Below the pieces are notes generated by a model. It had not been told where the DNA came from. It made no database searches and saw only the letters and a program-made list of their open reading frames with translations. Shown here piece after piece: positions 14,440-23,277 of a DNA stretch of 64,000 nt (position 1 is the stretch's first letter; every line of letters begins with the position of its first letter). Origin of the DNA: Rossellomorea sp036867415. GTDB lineage: Bacteria > Bacillota > Bacilli > Bacillales > Bacillaceae_B. Location: positions 124,001 to 188,000 of the forward strand of contig NZ_JBAJHU010000004.1 in the NCBI RefSeq assembly GCF_036867415.1, written 5' to 3'. The position numbers and the translations under genes were made by a program.

Positions 14440-14698
14440 ATGTGACGTCCCCCCCTTCCTCTTTTAATTCCGGATCCTGCTCGAGCCATAACGCCGATTG
14501 ATTGGGGCGCCATTTAGGGCGGGGAAGAGGGACGTCAGCCTTTTTATATTCGTTGAGAATTGCGTTATATTCCGGCGAGCTGCCTGCGATAAATAATGCC
14601 AGGCGAATAATTTGATTACGGTCGAGGGACGTTGCGTGAAATACCTGATCGACATATTCGCGATAAACTTCCGAATACCTTACTGTCGGTCTATACAT
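14276..14698 (-). CDS. Hypothetical protein overlapping the 90-aa gene (140 aa)
   Basis: ATG 14698 has AAAGGAG ten bases upstream; a longer GTG form begins inside a terminator and is rejected. MYRPTVRYSEVYREYVDQVF and RNQIIRLALFIAGSSPEYNA look like genuine coding sequence. Beyond residue ~80 the composition turns Gly/Ala/Thr-rich (IVAGGGGSAGTSAEAGKN), as in an out-of-frame read, just after the G7 run. Possibly a frameshifted gene joined to the 90-aa frame. Confidence 0.5.
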   Translation of the reverse strand: MYRPTVRYSEVYREYVDQVFHATSLDRNQIIRLALFIAGSSPEYNAILNEYKKADVPLPRPKWRPNQSALWLEQDPELKEEGGDVTYAIDGGKADTRPVIVAGGGGSAGTSAEAGKNTRSPGPLREGIIRTTGGISFTLN

Positions 14699-14793
14699 AC
14701 GATAAACACTCCTTTGAATTGGCGATAATTCATCATATGCAAAGACGTCAAAAGTATGACCGAGAAAGTTATACCGATAAGTGACGTCAGGGC

Positions 14794-14826
14794 AAAATAA
14801 AAACGCCCGCAGATTTCCCACGGACG
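14794..14826 (-). terminator. Terminator after the 102-aa membrane gene
   Basis: Minus strand CGTCCG (14821-14826) pairs with CGGGCG (14804-14809, one U-G), followed by TTTTTATTTT. A likely promoter TTGCCC-N16-TATAAC for the next operon begins inside this T tract. Confidence 0.65.
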
Positions 14827-14904
14827 CCGACGTTGTTCACTGTCAGCTTATGCGACTAATTGCGAAAAATTGCTAGTACTTGCGAGAGACGTCTTGGTTT
14901 ATTT

Positions 14905-15213
14905 TTAACTCGCGTTTTCTAAGTCGCCGGACTGCTTGCGAATTAGCTCGTTTCGTTCACGACCAATGTCAATCAGCATACCAATTCCGATTAGCAACGT
15001 TCCAACAGCACCGCCAGACAATGCCGTTAAGATTGCAGCGTTTATCATTCCGCGATACATGGCAACTTGCGTAAGGGATTCGAGGTCATCGTACTCGGCC
15101 ATTTCCTTCGCAAAATCGTACGCATCCCAATCAACTCCGTTTAATGCGATAAGCCCTCCGATAATGCCCACGACAATGAATACGATACCAACCTTACCGA
15201 TCCAGTTTTCCAT
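14905..15213 (-). CDS. Two-helix membrane protein (102 aa)
   Basis: Transmembrane helix 1 at about residues 7-25 (VGIVFIVVGIIGGLIALNG), an acidic linker (FAKEMAEYDDLESL), helix 2 at about 59-82 (ALSGGAVGTLLIGIGMLID), then a charged tail. GGAG lies upstream of ATG 15213. Followed by its own terminator, so it is a separate unit. Possibly a superinfection-exclusion or accessory membrane factor; no family recognised. Confidence 0.65.
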   Translation of the reverse strand: MENWIGKVGIVFIVVGIIGGLIALNGVDWDAYDFAKEMAEYDDLESLTQVAMYRGMINAAILTALSGGAVGTLLIGIGMLIDIGRERNELIRKQSGDLENAS

Positions 15214-15989
15214 AAATTCACTCCTATACCGTTTATTAGTACAATCATACTACGGTAAAAGATATTAGCCAACAGTTATTTTTATGCTCAAAACCGCATT
15301 ATATCGCGATATGTGGCGTATTTTCGTCGTCAGAAATTGCGTGTGTTTTTCCGTTACCCCCTGAGTTCGATTTTTGCTAGCGAATTTTTTTACGGTCTGA
15401 AACACTTTAGTCAGATAAAGCAAAACGTTAAAAAATTGCGCGCAAATTCCGGACAGCAGATGAGGGCCGGGCGAGGGGGTGGCCTGGGGTCAGCGGTTTT
15501 TCTATACATTTTCGCGAATATCGTATTCATTTCTAGTTAACATAATTATAAAACTAAGAAGTTAAACCGTTTCCCAAACGTTGATTTAACGCGATTTCAC
15601 AAACTACCGTTTCGATCGTTTATGCACGATTCTATACATCGTTGATCTGACGCATGTTTGAGCGCCAGGCAAAGTATGTGAATCGCCATTATTTCCCGGC
15701 ATAATGCATACGATAACCCCCTGAGTTATGGCTGCCCTCTTCCGGTAGAACCTCCGTGCAGTTGATTCTTCCGGCTTCCCCTTATCGCACGCACTGTGGC
15801 GGCAGACTTATCACGACCCTCATTACGCAGCCTTACGCAATCCTACGTTATCCAGTCCGCATAACTCTATAAATAATATCGCATACCCTACAAGGTAATA
15901 CCCCCGCCCCTATGCGCCCTATATGAACCCTCGGCATGGCAGTATTTCGGAAGTGTTCGGAAGGCCACGCGCAAGCCCCTTCGTGCTAG
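15214..15989. other. Noncoding stretch of 776 bp
   Basis: No credible gene on either strand. It contains ACCCCCTGAGTT twice (about 15353 and 15714), TCTATACAT-like repeats (15500 and 15631), a G-rich tract near 15465-15500 and a C-rich tract near 15900. It lies just downstream of the winged-helix gene and could hold a second origin or transfer-type site, but I see no ordered iteron set or stem to support that. Confidence 0.5.
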
Positions 15990-16697
15990 TTAAATCGCCT
16001 CAAGCCACTCGTTCAACCAGGCCGCCTTTGCCTTACGCTTCACTACCCCGGTAAAGAACGCAATGGGTGTCCGGAGCTGCTTACGTTTCCCCTTCATCGC
16101 ATAGAACGCCTGGATGCCGATGTCTTCCCGTACTGCCGGCGATAACTGATACTTGTATGTAGTCGCATAAACAGACCGCCAATACTCCTCGATCTCCTGC
16201 ACGCTGTCTATATGCGCATTTAGTAAAGCGAAGAATGACTTCGGAATCCATGCCGGTTTATTTACATACTCACGGCTTGCCGTACGTTCTTTAGCTTTAT
16301 TAATGTGTTTAGAAGGAAGTCTGCTTATTGGTGTGTCATTTTCGCTAGGCGCTTGTGTGACAGGCGCTTCTTTAACCGGCATTATCACAATCGCATTACT
16401 CGTCTGCTGACCGTCTGACTGCCGGCGCAATTCATATTGGCGAATAACACCGATCTCTTCAAGGCGCTGACATACCCGGATGATCGTACGGCGACTCTTA
16501 CCGACTAGCTTACCGATGTTAGTCTTCGTTAGAAAGCTAACGCCAGGATATTTGCAGCTATGACGCGAGAGCACGTCAAATACAACCGCCATTGTGCCGG
16601 TTAACTGCCGGGCATAACTGCGGGCTGATTCGTTTAATTGGTCGACTGATTCAAACGTAGATAGATTGCGATAAGTTTCTTCGCATGATAAATACAC
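15990..16697 (-). CDS. Winged-helix replication-type protein (235 aa)
   Basis: GTG 16697 follows GAGGAGGAACCGAA, an excellent ribosome site, so the longer frame from ATG 16805 is less likely. KTNIGKLVGKSRRTIIRVCQ then RLEEIGVIRQYELRRQSDGQ is a winged-helix domain of the type seen in plasmid and phage replication proteins. The second half (YWRSVYATTYKYQLSPAVRE, then a basic KRKAKAAWLNEWL) resembles the C-terminus of such proteins. Function as an initiator or helicase-loader-like factor is inferred. Confidence 0.65.
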   Translation of the reverse strand: MYLSCEETYRNLSTFESVDQLNESARSYARQLTGTMAVVFDVLSRHSCKYPGVSFLTKTNIGKLVGKSRRTIIRVCQRLEEIGVIRQYELRRQSDGQQTSNAIVIMPVKEAPVTQAPSENDTPISRLPSKHINKAKERTASREYVNKPAWIPKSFFALLNAHIDSVQEIEEYWRSVYATTYKYQLSPAVREDIGIQAFYAMKGKRKQLRTPIAFFTGVVKRKAKAAWLNEWLEAI

Positions 16698-16744
16698 TTC
16701 GGTTCCTCCTCGGCTGTCCTGCCGAAATGAAGGCACACTCAAAC

Positions 16745-16768
16745 AAGCGTTGACATTGACGCTTTTTT
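16745..16768 (+). terminator. Plus-strand terminator in the leader of the winged-helix gene
   Basis: AAGCGT (16745-16750) pairs with ACGCTT (16759-16764), followed by T. It ends plus-strand transcription, antisense to the leader of the winged-helix gene. No strong plus-strand promoter was found close by. Confidence 0.45.
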
Positions 16769-16837
16769 CGCTTATATTTGAGTTAGGGTATGTGCGTGTT
16801 TCCATTCCGATGGGACGCGTACTTTTTTTATGTCTTT

Positions 16838-17806
16838 TTATAGGTAACTACGTAAACTCTCCGCGACTTCTTCTTTATCTAAATGCAAGTAGCGTGTCGT
16901 TACTGCAATGTCGCTATGACCAAGCGCTTTAGAGATCAACGCAATATTTGCCCCTTTGCCGAGCAAGTTCTTAGCGAATCCTCTCCGTAGAGCATGTGGA
17001 TTAATGTTCTTCAGGCCGAAATCTCTCGCATATTTATTTAAGCGTTTAATGATGTTGTTATTTGTCGGACTGGTGGCGATTCTACCGCCTTGTTTCGTGA
17101 TGAATAGTAAATCATTATGTACGCGGTTATCACGCCTTACAAGCTCATTCTGAGCGATCAGGGTCTTTAATAAGCGAGCCAACACGTCGTCAATCGGTAA
17201 ATAGATAGATTCGTGGTTCTTTATAATACCGCCGTCAATCCTTAGCAGATTTTCGCCAAGAATGACGTGCTTACTTTCTAGCTGCGTAAGGGTACCGACT
17301 CGAATGCCGGTCTGATACATAAGCAGAATTGCGGTTGCGTCTCGGAGTTCCACGAAACGACTTAAATCGAGCAAAGATAGGAGTATTTTTATTTCGCGGT
17401 CAGTGGCGCCCTCTTTAACAGGGCTGTCGACCTTAATTTTGATGTTTCGCCAGAAATTCGAGGTAAGCCACCCGTTATCAAAACAACGCCCTAGAAACGC
17501 CTTTAAACACTTCAGACGAGTCAGTTTCGTTTGATTGCTTACGTTCATAGACGATAGCCATTCGAATATGTGATCCCCGTTTAATTCCTCGAGGGTGCGA
17601 GCGCTTATAATTTTCGCAAAGTGATTCACATGTATTTCGTAATCGCTGATCGTTCTCTCGCGTAAGCCTGCCGCCTTCATTTGGCGAAGGACGGTCGAGA
17701 GCGCTTTTTCTATCGAGTAGCCTTTGGAAGAGTTACGTTGAGGATTATCGCTGAACAAATCGGACAGATCCGTTTGAACAACGAGCGACGCTTTTCTTTT
17801 CGACAT
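16838..17806 (-). CDS. int: Tyrosine recombinase (integrase), 322 aa
   Basis: Phage/XerD-type recombinase: SAM-like core-binding domain at about 40-130 (YEIHVNHFAKIISARTLEEL), then the catalytic domain with Arg in MYQTGIRVGTLTQLE, HALRRGF, GHSDIAVTTRYLHL supplying His and the Tyr nucleophile. ATG 17806 has AGGAGG upstream and is preferred to the more distal start. It lies next to the tRNA att site, so it should cut and rejoin DNA at the tRNA-Arg 3' end. No clear excisionase gene was identified. Confidence 0.93.
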   Translation of the reverse strand: MSKRKASLVVQTDLSDLFSDNPQRNSSKGYSIEKALSTVLRQMKAAGLRERTISDYEIHVNHFAKIISARTLEELNGDHIFEWLSSMNVSNQTKLTRLKCLKAFLGRCFDNGWLTSNFWRNIKIKVDSPVKEGATDREIKILLSLLDLSRFVELRDATAILLMYQTGIRVGTLTQLESKHVILGENLLRIDGGIIKNHESIYLPIDDVLARLLKTLIAQNELVRRDNRVHNDLLFITKQGGRIATSPTNNNIIKRLNKYARDFGLKNINPHALRRGFAKNLLGKGANIALISKALGHSDIAVTTRYLHLDKEEVAESLRSYL

Positions 17807-17826
17807 AAAAAATAAGCCTCCTAATT

Positions 17827-17855
17827 CGCAAGCTGACCGATTCATTGACCGATTC
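17827..17855. promoter_or_regulatory. Candidate right integrase arm sites
   Basis: Contains CGCAAGCTGA (17827-17836), shared with the left end, overlapping two direct repeats of TGACCGATTCA. It is just upstream of int, so it could also be the operator of int. Confidence 0.4.
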
Positions 17856-17915
17856 AACTATACGTATTAGAAGGCTTATATAACGCGTCCTTGACGCCTA
17901 TGTATGTAATGGTAA

Positions 17916-17992
<77 letters not shown>

Positions 17993-18181
17993 ATATCTGT
18001 TTTTCAAGGACAATATTTATTATATTCACATAGCATACAGAAGTCAATACATTTCATGAAATGTTTTTCAAAAAAATTTTGACTGTGGATCCACTGATCT
18101 CTCACACCTAAATTATAAACTGAATGCAGGAAGTTGAAAAGAAGAACCTGCACAAAAAGGCCCTTCTTTTCTAATACCACA

Positions 18182-18685
18182 TTATAAAGTAAACTCCTGC
18201 TCGACCAGCACCTCATGCTCATGAGTCAAGAACCGGACTTTGATCATTTCTTCGGTAGTATCAACAATTGCATACGTGCGTTCACTCCTGCCCCGGGGTA
18301 AAAGGATGCTTCCCGGATTCAGAAATAGAGTTCCGTTATCCATCTCGGCGCCAAGCGTATGGGAATGGCCGAAGAAAACAAACCTGGCCCCTGTTTCCTC
18401 TGCACGATAGCGAAGTTTCATCAGCGACATCTTTATCCCATATAGGTGTCCATGTGTAATCATGATGGTATTCCCATCCACTTCTTCTGTCAGATCATCG
18501 GGGAGCCTGGCATCCATATCACAGTTCCCCCGAACCGCCAAGTAGGAAGTTAATGCGTTATCGTCGGCACTCAGCTCGGAATCACCGCAATGAATCATCG
18601 CGTTTACTTCCCCGTCATATTTTACAGCCAGTTCCCGGATTTCGTCTATCGACCCATGGCTGTCACTCACAACTAACAGCTTCAT
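18182..18685 (-). CDS. YfcE/MJ0936-type metallophosphoesterase (167 aa)
   Basis: Calcineurin-like phosphoesterase: MKLLVVSDSHGSIDEI carries the DSH metal motif, followed by IHCGDSE, RGNCD, ITHGHLYG and FGHSH, the full set of metal ligands. In B. subtilis the gene (ysnB) follows the XTPase gene, as here. Proteins of this family hydrolyse phosphodiesters with Mn; the cellular substrate is not certain. Part of the rph-side operon. Confidence 0.9.
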   Translation of the reverse strand: MKLLVVSDSHGSIDEIRELAVKYDGEVNAMIHCGDSELSADDNALTSYLAVRGNCDMDARLPDDLTEEVDGNTIMITHGHLYGIKMSLMKLRYRAEETGARFVFFGHSHTLGAEMDNGTLFLNPGSILLPRGRSERTYAIVDTTEEMIKVRFLTHEHEVLVEQEFTL

Positions 18686-18699
18686 CTTTTCCTCACCCT

Positions 18700-19299
18700 T
18701 TAAACTAAGTCTGTGATCAGTGCCCCTAATTTTTCGAGAGCGATTCCGCGGTGACTGATACTGCTCTTTTCTTTAGGCAAAAGCTCTGCCATCGATTTGC
18801 CGAGAGACGGCACAAAGAAGACCGGATCATAACCAAATCCATTTGTCCCGCGCCTTTCCTGAAGGATCTGCCCGTCACAGGTCCCTGTTACAGTACGGGT
18901 TTCCATTCCCGGTCCTGCTATTGCCAGTACACAGTGAAACCTCGCACTTCGGTCACCATTCGGTACATCCTTCAATTCATCCAGCACCTTGTCTATATTT
19001 GCTTCATCGCTTTTTTCCAATCCTGCATAGCGGGCGGAATAAACTCCCGGACGACCGTCCAATGCATCGACCGCCAGACCAGAATCGTCGGCAATCACCA
19101 TTGCTCCCAATTCTTCCGCTACTGTTTCAGCCTTCAAGATGGCATTTTCCTCAAATGTGGATCCTGTTTCTTCCACATCATCGATATGAGGCAAGTCTAG
19201 TAATGTTTGTACCTCATATCCATATGGAGCAAACATATTTTGAAACTCCTTTGCTTTTCCCTGGTTCTTTGTAGCTATTATTACGCGTTTAGTCATCAC
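18700..19299 (-). CDS. XTP/dITP diphosphatase, RdgB/HAM1 family (199 aa)
   Basis: Hydrolyses non-canonical purine triphosphates (ITP, dITP, XTP) to protect DNA and RNA. The N-terminus VIIATKNQGKAKEFQNM is the family signature, and DDSGLAVDALDGRPGVYSARYAG and TNGFGYDPVFF are conserved substrate-binding parts. ~200 aa is usual. The start may be the second Met (19296). Lies between the phosphoesterase gene and rph in the conserved Bacillus order. Confidence 0.93.
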   Translation of the reverse strand: MMTKRVIIATKNQGKAKEFQNMFAPYGYEVQTLLDLPHIDDVEETGSTFEENAILKAETVAEELGAMVIADDSGLAVDALDGRPGVYSARYAGLEKSDEANIDKVLDELKDVPNGDRSARFHCVLAIAGPGMETRTVTGTCDGQILQERRGTNGFGYDPVFFVPSLGKSMAELLPKEKSSISHRGIALEKLGALITDLV

Positions 19300-19311
19300 A
19301 GCTTCATTCCT

Positions 19312-20049
19312 TTATTGAATTCTTTGCGCCAATTCACCAAGCGCCAGCTTTTGCATTTCGAACAGTTCCTGGATTCCAGCTTCTCCCAAGCCAAGCATTT
19401 CGTTAAGCTGGTTCATCGTGAAGGTTGCTTCTTCCCCTGTGCCCTGCAGTTCGACAAATTCCCCTTCACCGGTCATGATAATGTTCATATCCACCAACGC
19501 TTTGCTGTCTTCGATATAATTCAAGTCGAGCACAGCGCCGTGTTCCTCTACTATACCTGCACTTGTAGCAGCTAAATAACTCTTAAGAGGAAATGAGGAG
19601 ATCTTTCTGTTGTCCTGTAACTTTCCAAGAGCAAGTGCCATGGCCACGAATGCACCGGTGATCGAAGCGGTTCTTGTACCGCCGTCCGCCTGAATGACGT
19701 CACAGTCGATCCAGATTGTACGTTCACCGATAGCATCCAAATTCACCACCGCTCTGAGAGCGCGCCCGATCAAACGTTGAATTTCCATCGTTCTTCCTGA
19801 AATCTTCCCTTTCGAAGACTCACGGATATTTCTCGATTCCGTCGCCCTCGGCAGCATTGAATACTCTGCAGTGATCCATCCCTTTCCGCTATTTCTCAAA
19901 AAAGGCGGTACGCGGTCTTCGATGCTTGCATTACAAATCACTTTTGTATTCCCCACCGTGATCAACACAGACCCCTCCGGGTGCATCACATATCCGGTTT
20001 CAATATTCACTTTTCTCAGTTGATTCTTTTCTCTTCCATCAGCTCTCAT
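19312..20049 (-). CDS. rph: Ribonuclease PH (245 aa)
   Basis: Phosphorolytic 3'-5' exoribonuclease trimming tRNA 3' ends. Contains GSVLITVGNTKVICNASIED, SMLPRATESRN, RGRxRA-like region (QRLIGRALRAVVNL) and the phosphate-binding IDCDVIQADGGTRTASITGA. Length is typical. It ends 13 bases before the XTPase gene, so the two are co-transcribed; GGAGG lies upstream of ATG 20049. Confidence 0.95.
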   Translation of the reverse strand: MRADGREKNQLRKVNIETGYVMHPEGSVLITVGNTKVICNASIEDRVPPFLRNSGKGWITAEYSMLPRATESRNIRESSKGKISGRTMEIQRLIGRALRAVVNLDAIGERTIWIDCDVIQADGGTRTASITGAFVAMALALGKLQDNRKISSFPLKSYLAATSAGIVEEHGAVLDLNYIEDSKALVDMNIIMTGEGEFVELQGTGEEATFTMNQLNEMLGLGEAGIQELFEMQKLALGELAQRIQ

Positions 20050-20102
20050 ATTTTTTCCTCCTGTTGTGATCGTTTTAATTTCATATGTAAAAGGTTCATC
20101 TC

Positions 20103-20140
20103 AAAAAGAGAAGAGGCGGCATCAGCCAACCTCTTTTTCA
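20103..20140 (-). terminator. Terminator after gerM
   Basis: Minus strand AAAAGAGG with CCTCTTcTCTTTTT, forming a stem with a loop of about 13 bases and a T-rich 3' side, between gerM and rph. Confidence 0.6.
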
Positions 20141-20173
20141 TGATTCTATAATAGTATATCAAAAAATGGTCAT

Positions 20174-21250
20174 TTAAAAACTAATTGCGTTCACATTTTC
20201 CGGACGGGTGACGGGCTCGGTTACTGCTTCTCCATCTTTACTTACAGTGGTCGCTTCTCCGTTCACCTGCACGGATACACCTTTGATGTCTTTTTGTTCA
20301 GTCAGGGAAAGGACCAGTGAGTTCAACATATGCTCGGATACCATTTTTTCTTCGAGGCTGCCATACACCGCTTCATTGAAATTCAGGGTCACTGTCCCGT
20401 CTTTAAGGGTAGGATCATCGAGAAGTTCTGCACCTGTGAAATCACTGGCAAGGGATGAACCATATCCAGGTCCTTCAATAAGTTCCTGTACGACAGCTTT
20501 CACTTCATCCGCCTCATCTGAACTTACCCGCTTGGTTACAGGTACATAATACGTCTTGGAATCGGTCTGTGACACATAATATACCGTTACAGGTTTTGTA
20601 CTGGTTGGGTCCGCCACTCCGCTCGTATCGACATTGATCCCCATGTTCCTGGATAACCCGGATTCGTCAACCGGAGTGCCGTTAACTGGCATTTCTGTTA
20701 AAGGATACCCGTTTACTCTCAGTTCGACTTTTTCAACCGACTCAAATTGAGTCAGCGTCCATGTGACCGATTGAAGGATCTTCTGCTCGTCTTCAGGCTG
20801 ATAGTTATTGAATTCAGGTGAAAAATCTGCGATTGCTTTACCGTCTTTTATATTGACCGTCACTTGTGTATCGGCCGGCAGTACAGCCCTGAATCCGTTC
20901 GGAAGGACATTCTCCACCGGACCGTTCACAACCAGATATTCAAGCGCCTGTTTGGCGACACTCTCATTGTTCGGGAGAGGAAGCGATTGTGATACAACGT
21001 AACCGTTTTTATCGATCAGATACAGCTCGGTCATCACTGTTTTTTCAACAGCTTCGTCTTTGCTTGCCGTCTCTTTATCTTCCCCTTCTTTCTTCGCTGT
21101 ATCTACTTTCTCACCTTCTTTTAAGTATGATACATCCTGAGGGGGATCAATCTTTTCTTTATCCCCGAAACTTAACAGCCCGCAGCCTGAAAGATATACA
21201 GAAGATGCTAACACCGTTACCGCAATTGACACTTTCGCTTTTTTTGACAT
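20174..21250 (-). CDS. gerM: GerM sporulation/germination lipoprotein (358 aa)
   Basis: ATG 21250 follows TTTTAGGAGGATTCGCG; a longer upstream reading is not supported. The N-terminus MSKKAKVSIAVTVLASSVYL then SGCGLL is a lipoprotein signal with lipobox Cys. Two GerMN domains follow, at about residues 90-215 and 225-340 (DKNGYVVSQSLPLPNNESVA; SLVLSLTEQKDIKGVSVQV). GerM in B. subtilis is needed for sporulation and normal germination at the spore envelope. The same neighbours (glutamate racemase, rph) are found there. Confidence 0.9.
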   Translation of the reverse strand: MSKKAKVSIAVTVLASSVYLSGCGLLSFGDKEKIDPPQDVSYLKEGEKVDTAKKEGEDKETASKDEAVEKTVMTELYLIDKNGYVVSQSLPLPNNESVAKQALEYLVVNGPVENVLPNGFRAVLPADTQVTVNIKDGKAIADFSPEFNNYQPEDEQKILQSVTWTLTQFESVEKVELRVNGYPLTEMPVNGTPVDESGLSRNMGINVDTSGVADPTSTKPVTVYYVSQTDSKTYYVPVTKRVSSDEADEVKAVVQELIEGPGYGSSLASDFTGAELLDDPTLKDGTVTLNFNEAVYGSLEEKMVSEHMLNSLVLSLTEQKDIKGVSVQVNGEATTVSKDGEAVTEPVTRPENVNAISF

Positions 21251-21380
21251 CGCGAATCCTCCTAAAAGACAGTTTGTACTACATGTATACGAGCCTCTAT
21301 CACAAAATAGACCCAAACTTTTCATAAATGCAGACAAACTTTTTTGAGGAGAAAAAAATAAAACCACCCGGCCAAGACGA

Positions 21381-22181
21381 TCAGTCTTGAAGCCTGATGG
21401 TTTCTGTATGAACCTTCCCGATATTCAGCCAGTCTGATGCGATCTGTGAAAACAAGAAGGACGATCCCGTAGTAAAGAATCGATGCTCAGGGACCCTGAT
21501 CCCGCGATACAGGAGATTATAATAGTCCAGGATCGTACTGATTTCCCTGGCCGTTTCATCACCTGAACTGATGACACTTACCCCATTACCCATATAATCC
21601 TGAATTTTCGATTGCAGGAGGGGATAGTGGGTACATCCAAGGATCAAGGTATCGATATCCGTCTCTTTCATCGAAGCCAGCGTTTCCTTCACGATTGAAT
21701 CAGCAGTAGCACTGTTATATTCTCCGCTTTCTACTAAAGGGACAAATTTAGGGCAGGCAAGCGGACTCACCTCGAGGCTTCCATGTAAAGCATGAAGCGC
21801 TTCTTCATAGGCGCCGCTGTTTATCGTCCCGATGGTTCCGAGCACCCCGATTTTCCTATTAAACGTATGCTTGATGGCAGCTCTGGCTCCGGGATGGATG
21901 ACACCGATGACAGGAATATCGAGTTGTGTCTGTATCTCATCCAGTACGACGGCAGTCGCAGTATTGCAGGCGATGATGAGCATTTTCATGTCATACTGCA
22001 GGAGGTACTGTGTCATCTGCCATGTGAATTTCTTCACTTCTTCTGAAGACCTCGGACCGTATGGACATCTGGCTGTGTCGCCGAGATAAAAGATCGTTTC
22101 TTTTGGTAATTGGCGCATGACTTCCTTTGCAACCGTCAATCCGCCAACACCTGAATCGATTATACCAATAGGTTGAATCAC
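21381..22181 (-). CDS. racE: Glutamate racemase (266 aa)
   Basis: Makes D-glutamate for peptidoglycan. IGIIDSGVGGLTVAKEV holds the first catalytic region (IDSGxGG), CNTATAV the first catalytic Cys, and GCTHYPLLQSKI the second Cys. ~266 aa is typical of MurI/RacE. Located between the MarR gene and gerM as in B. subtilis (racE). Confidence 0.95.
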   Translation of the reverse strand: MIQPIGIIDSGVGGLTVAKEVMRQLPKETIFYLGDTARCPYGPRSSEEVKKFTWQMTQYLLQYDMKMLIIACNTATAVVLDEIQTQLDIPVIGVIHPGARAAIKHTFNRKIGVLGTIGTINSGAYEEALHALHGSLEVSPLACPKFVPLVESGEYNSATADSIVKETLASMKETDIDTLILGCTHYPLLQSKIQDYMGNGVSVISSGDETAREISTILDYYNLLYRGIRVPEHRFFTTGSSFLFSQIASDWLNIGKVHTETIRLQD

Positions 22182-22190
22182 GTTATTCCC

Positions 22191-22649
22191 TCACTCTGGT
22201 TTCATTTCTTGATGCAGCTTAGCTAAATTCCCCTTTAACCCGAGTACTTCTTCTTCTGAAAAATCCTCAAGTACGGACTGTAAATAATTCTGCCTTTTTT
22301 TGATTACTTCTTCAATAATCCTTTCGCCCTCTTTTAACATATGAATGCGGACGACCCGTCTGTCATTCTCATCTTTGACTCTTTCAACCAATTCACTTCT
22401 TTCCATGCGGTCCACGAGGTCTGTCGTCGTGCTGCAAGCGAGGTACATTCTGTTCGAAAGGTCACCGATCGTCATGTCGCCGTATTCAAACAGCCATTGA
22501 AGTGCAATGAACTGAGGCGGTGTAAGGGTATATTGACTTAATATCTCACGGCCTTTTTGTTTGATGATGGAAGATATGTATCGCAAATCTTTCTCTATAT
22601 CCGCTACAACCTGCGCATCCGCTTTAGGCTGGACTTTTTCTTTATTCAT
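22191..22649 (-). CDS. MarR-family transcription regulator (152 aa)
   Basis: Winged-helix MarR fold: LTPPQFIALQWLFEYGDMT, recognition helix region NRMYLACSTTTDLVDRMERS and the wing ELVERVKDENDRRVVRIHML. The C-terminal helices mediate dimerisation. In B. subtilis the equivalent gene between gerE and racE is ysmB. Target and ligand are not known. Confidence 0.9.
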   Translation of the reverse strand: MNKEKVQPKADAQVVADIEKDLRYISSIIKQKGREILSQYTLTPPQFIALQWLFEYGDMTIGDLSNRMYLACSTTTDLVDRMERSELVERVKDENDRRVVRIHMLKEGERIIEEVIKKRQNYLQSVLEDFSEEEVLGLKGNLAKLHQEMKPE

Positions 22650-22905
22650 ACTAATTCTCCTTTGACTGTCTAGTACTTATTTAGTTTCATCGCTTTTTAC
22701 TGGAAACGTTCGTATGTTTCATTCATCATATACGATTTCAAATTGAATGAACCTACTAGCATTTTCTCCTTTTTTCGGGGAAATTTCAAGAAAAGTTCAG
22801 TATGCATGCTAATTTCCCCAGAAAACTAAAAGAGACTGACTCTTATTTGTACATTAAACGGTTTACTTGAAACCGGTAATTGTCATAAGAATCAGTCCCT
22901 TACTG

Positions 22906-23130
22906 TTAAAGCTTGAGTTCCCCCATGCGAAGAAGCTCTACAACTGCCTGTGATCGCCCCTTCACTCCAAGCTTTTGCATGGCGTTGGAAATATGATTTC
23001 GAACTGTTTTTTCGCTAATGAATAAGTCGCTAGCTATTTCCTTTGTTGTTTTATCCTGGACTAACAGTTCGAATACTTCTTTTTCTCTCTTTGTGAGCAA
23101 CGGTTTGTGTGTAAAATCATTGTCCTTCAA
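22906..23130 (-). CDS. gerE: Late mother-cell spore coat regulator GerE (74 aa)
   Basis: A single LuxR-type HTH: LLTKREKEVFELLVQDKTTK then EIASDLFISEKTVRNHISNA and LGVKGRSQAVVELLRMG. No receiver domain; 74 aa is the size of B. subtilis GerE. It acts late in the mother cell with sigma-K to switch coat genes on or off. A sigma-K promoter lies upstream. Confidence 0.95.
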   Translation of the reverse strand: MKDNDFTHKPLLTKREKEVFELLVQDKTTKEIASDLFISEKTVRNHISNAMQKLGVKGRSQAVVELLRMGELKL

Positions 23131-23196
23131 TTATGGTAACCCTCCTTGCCTTCGCCAGCTTTAAACCGCGGGGATGGGTATTGTTGGTCGTCAGAA

Positions 23197-23226
23197 TATC
23201 ATATGTGAAGGTACGGTTTAGAGTGA
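23197..23226 (-). promoter_or_regulatory. Sigma-K promoter of gerE
   Basis: Minus strand -10 CATATGATA (CATANNNTA consensus) at 23197-23205 with AC about 17 bases upstream. gerE is a known sigma-K target in B. subtilis. Confidence 0.6.
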
Positions 23227-23277
23227 CATAGAGAGGAAGTAAAATAAAAAATAGGCAGCGATTCATTCACACACGAT

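Noticed and set aside
15214..15989. Second replication origin or conjugative oriT
   Set aside because: Only scattered short repeats, no ordered iterons, no nick-site stem and no relaxase gene in the element.
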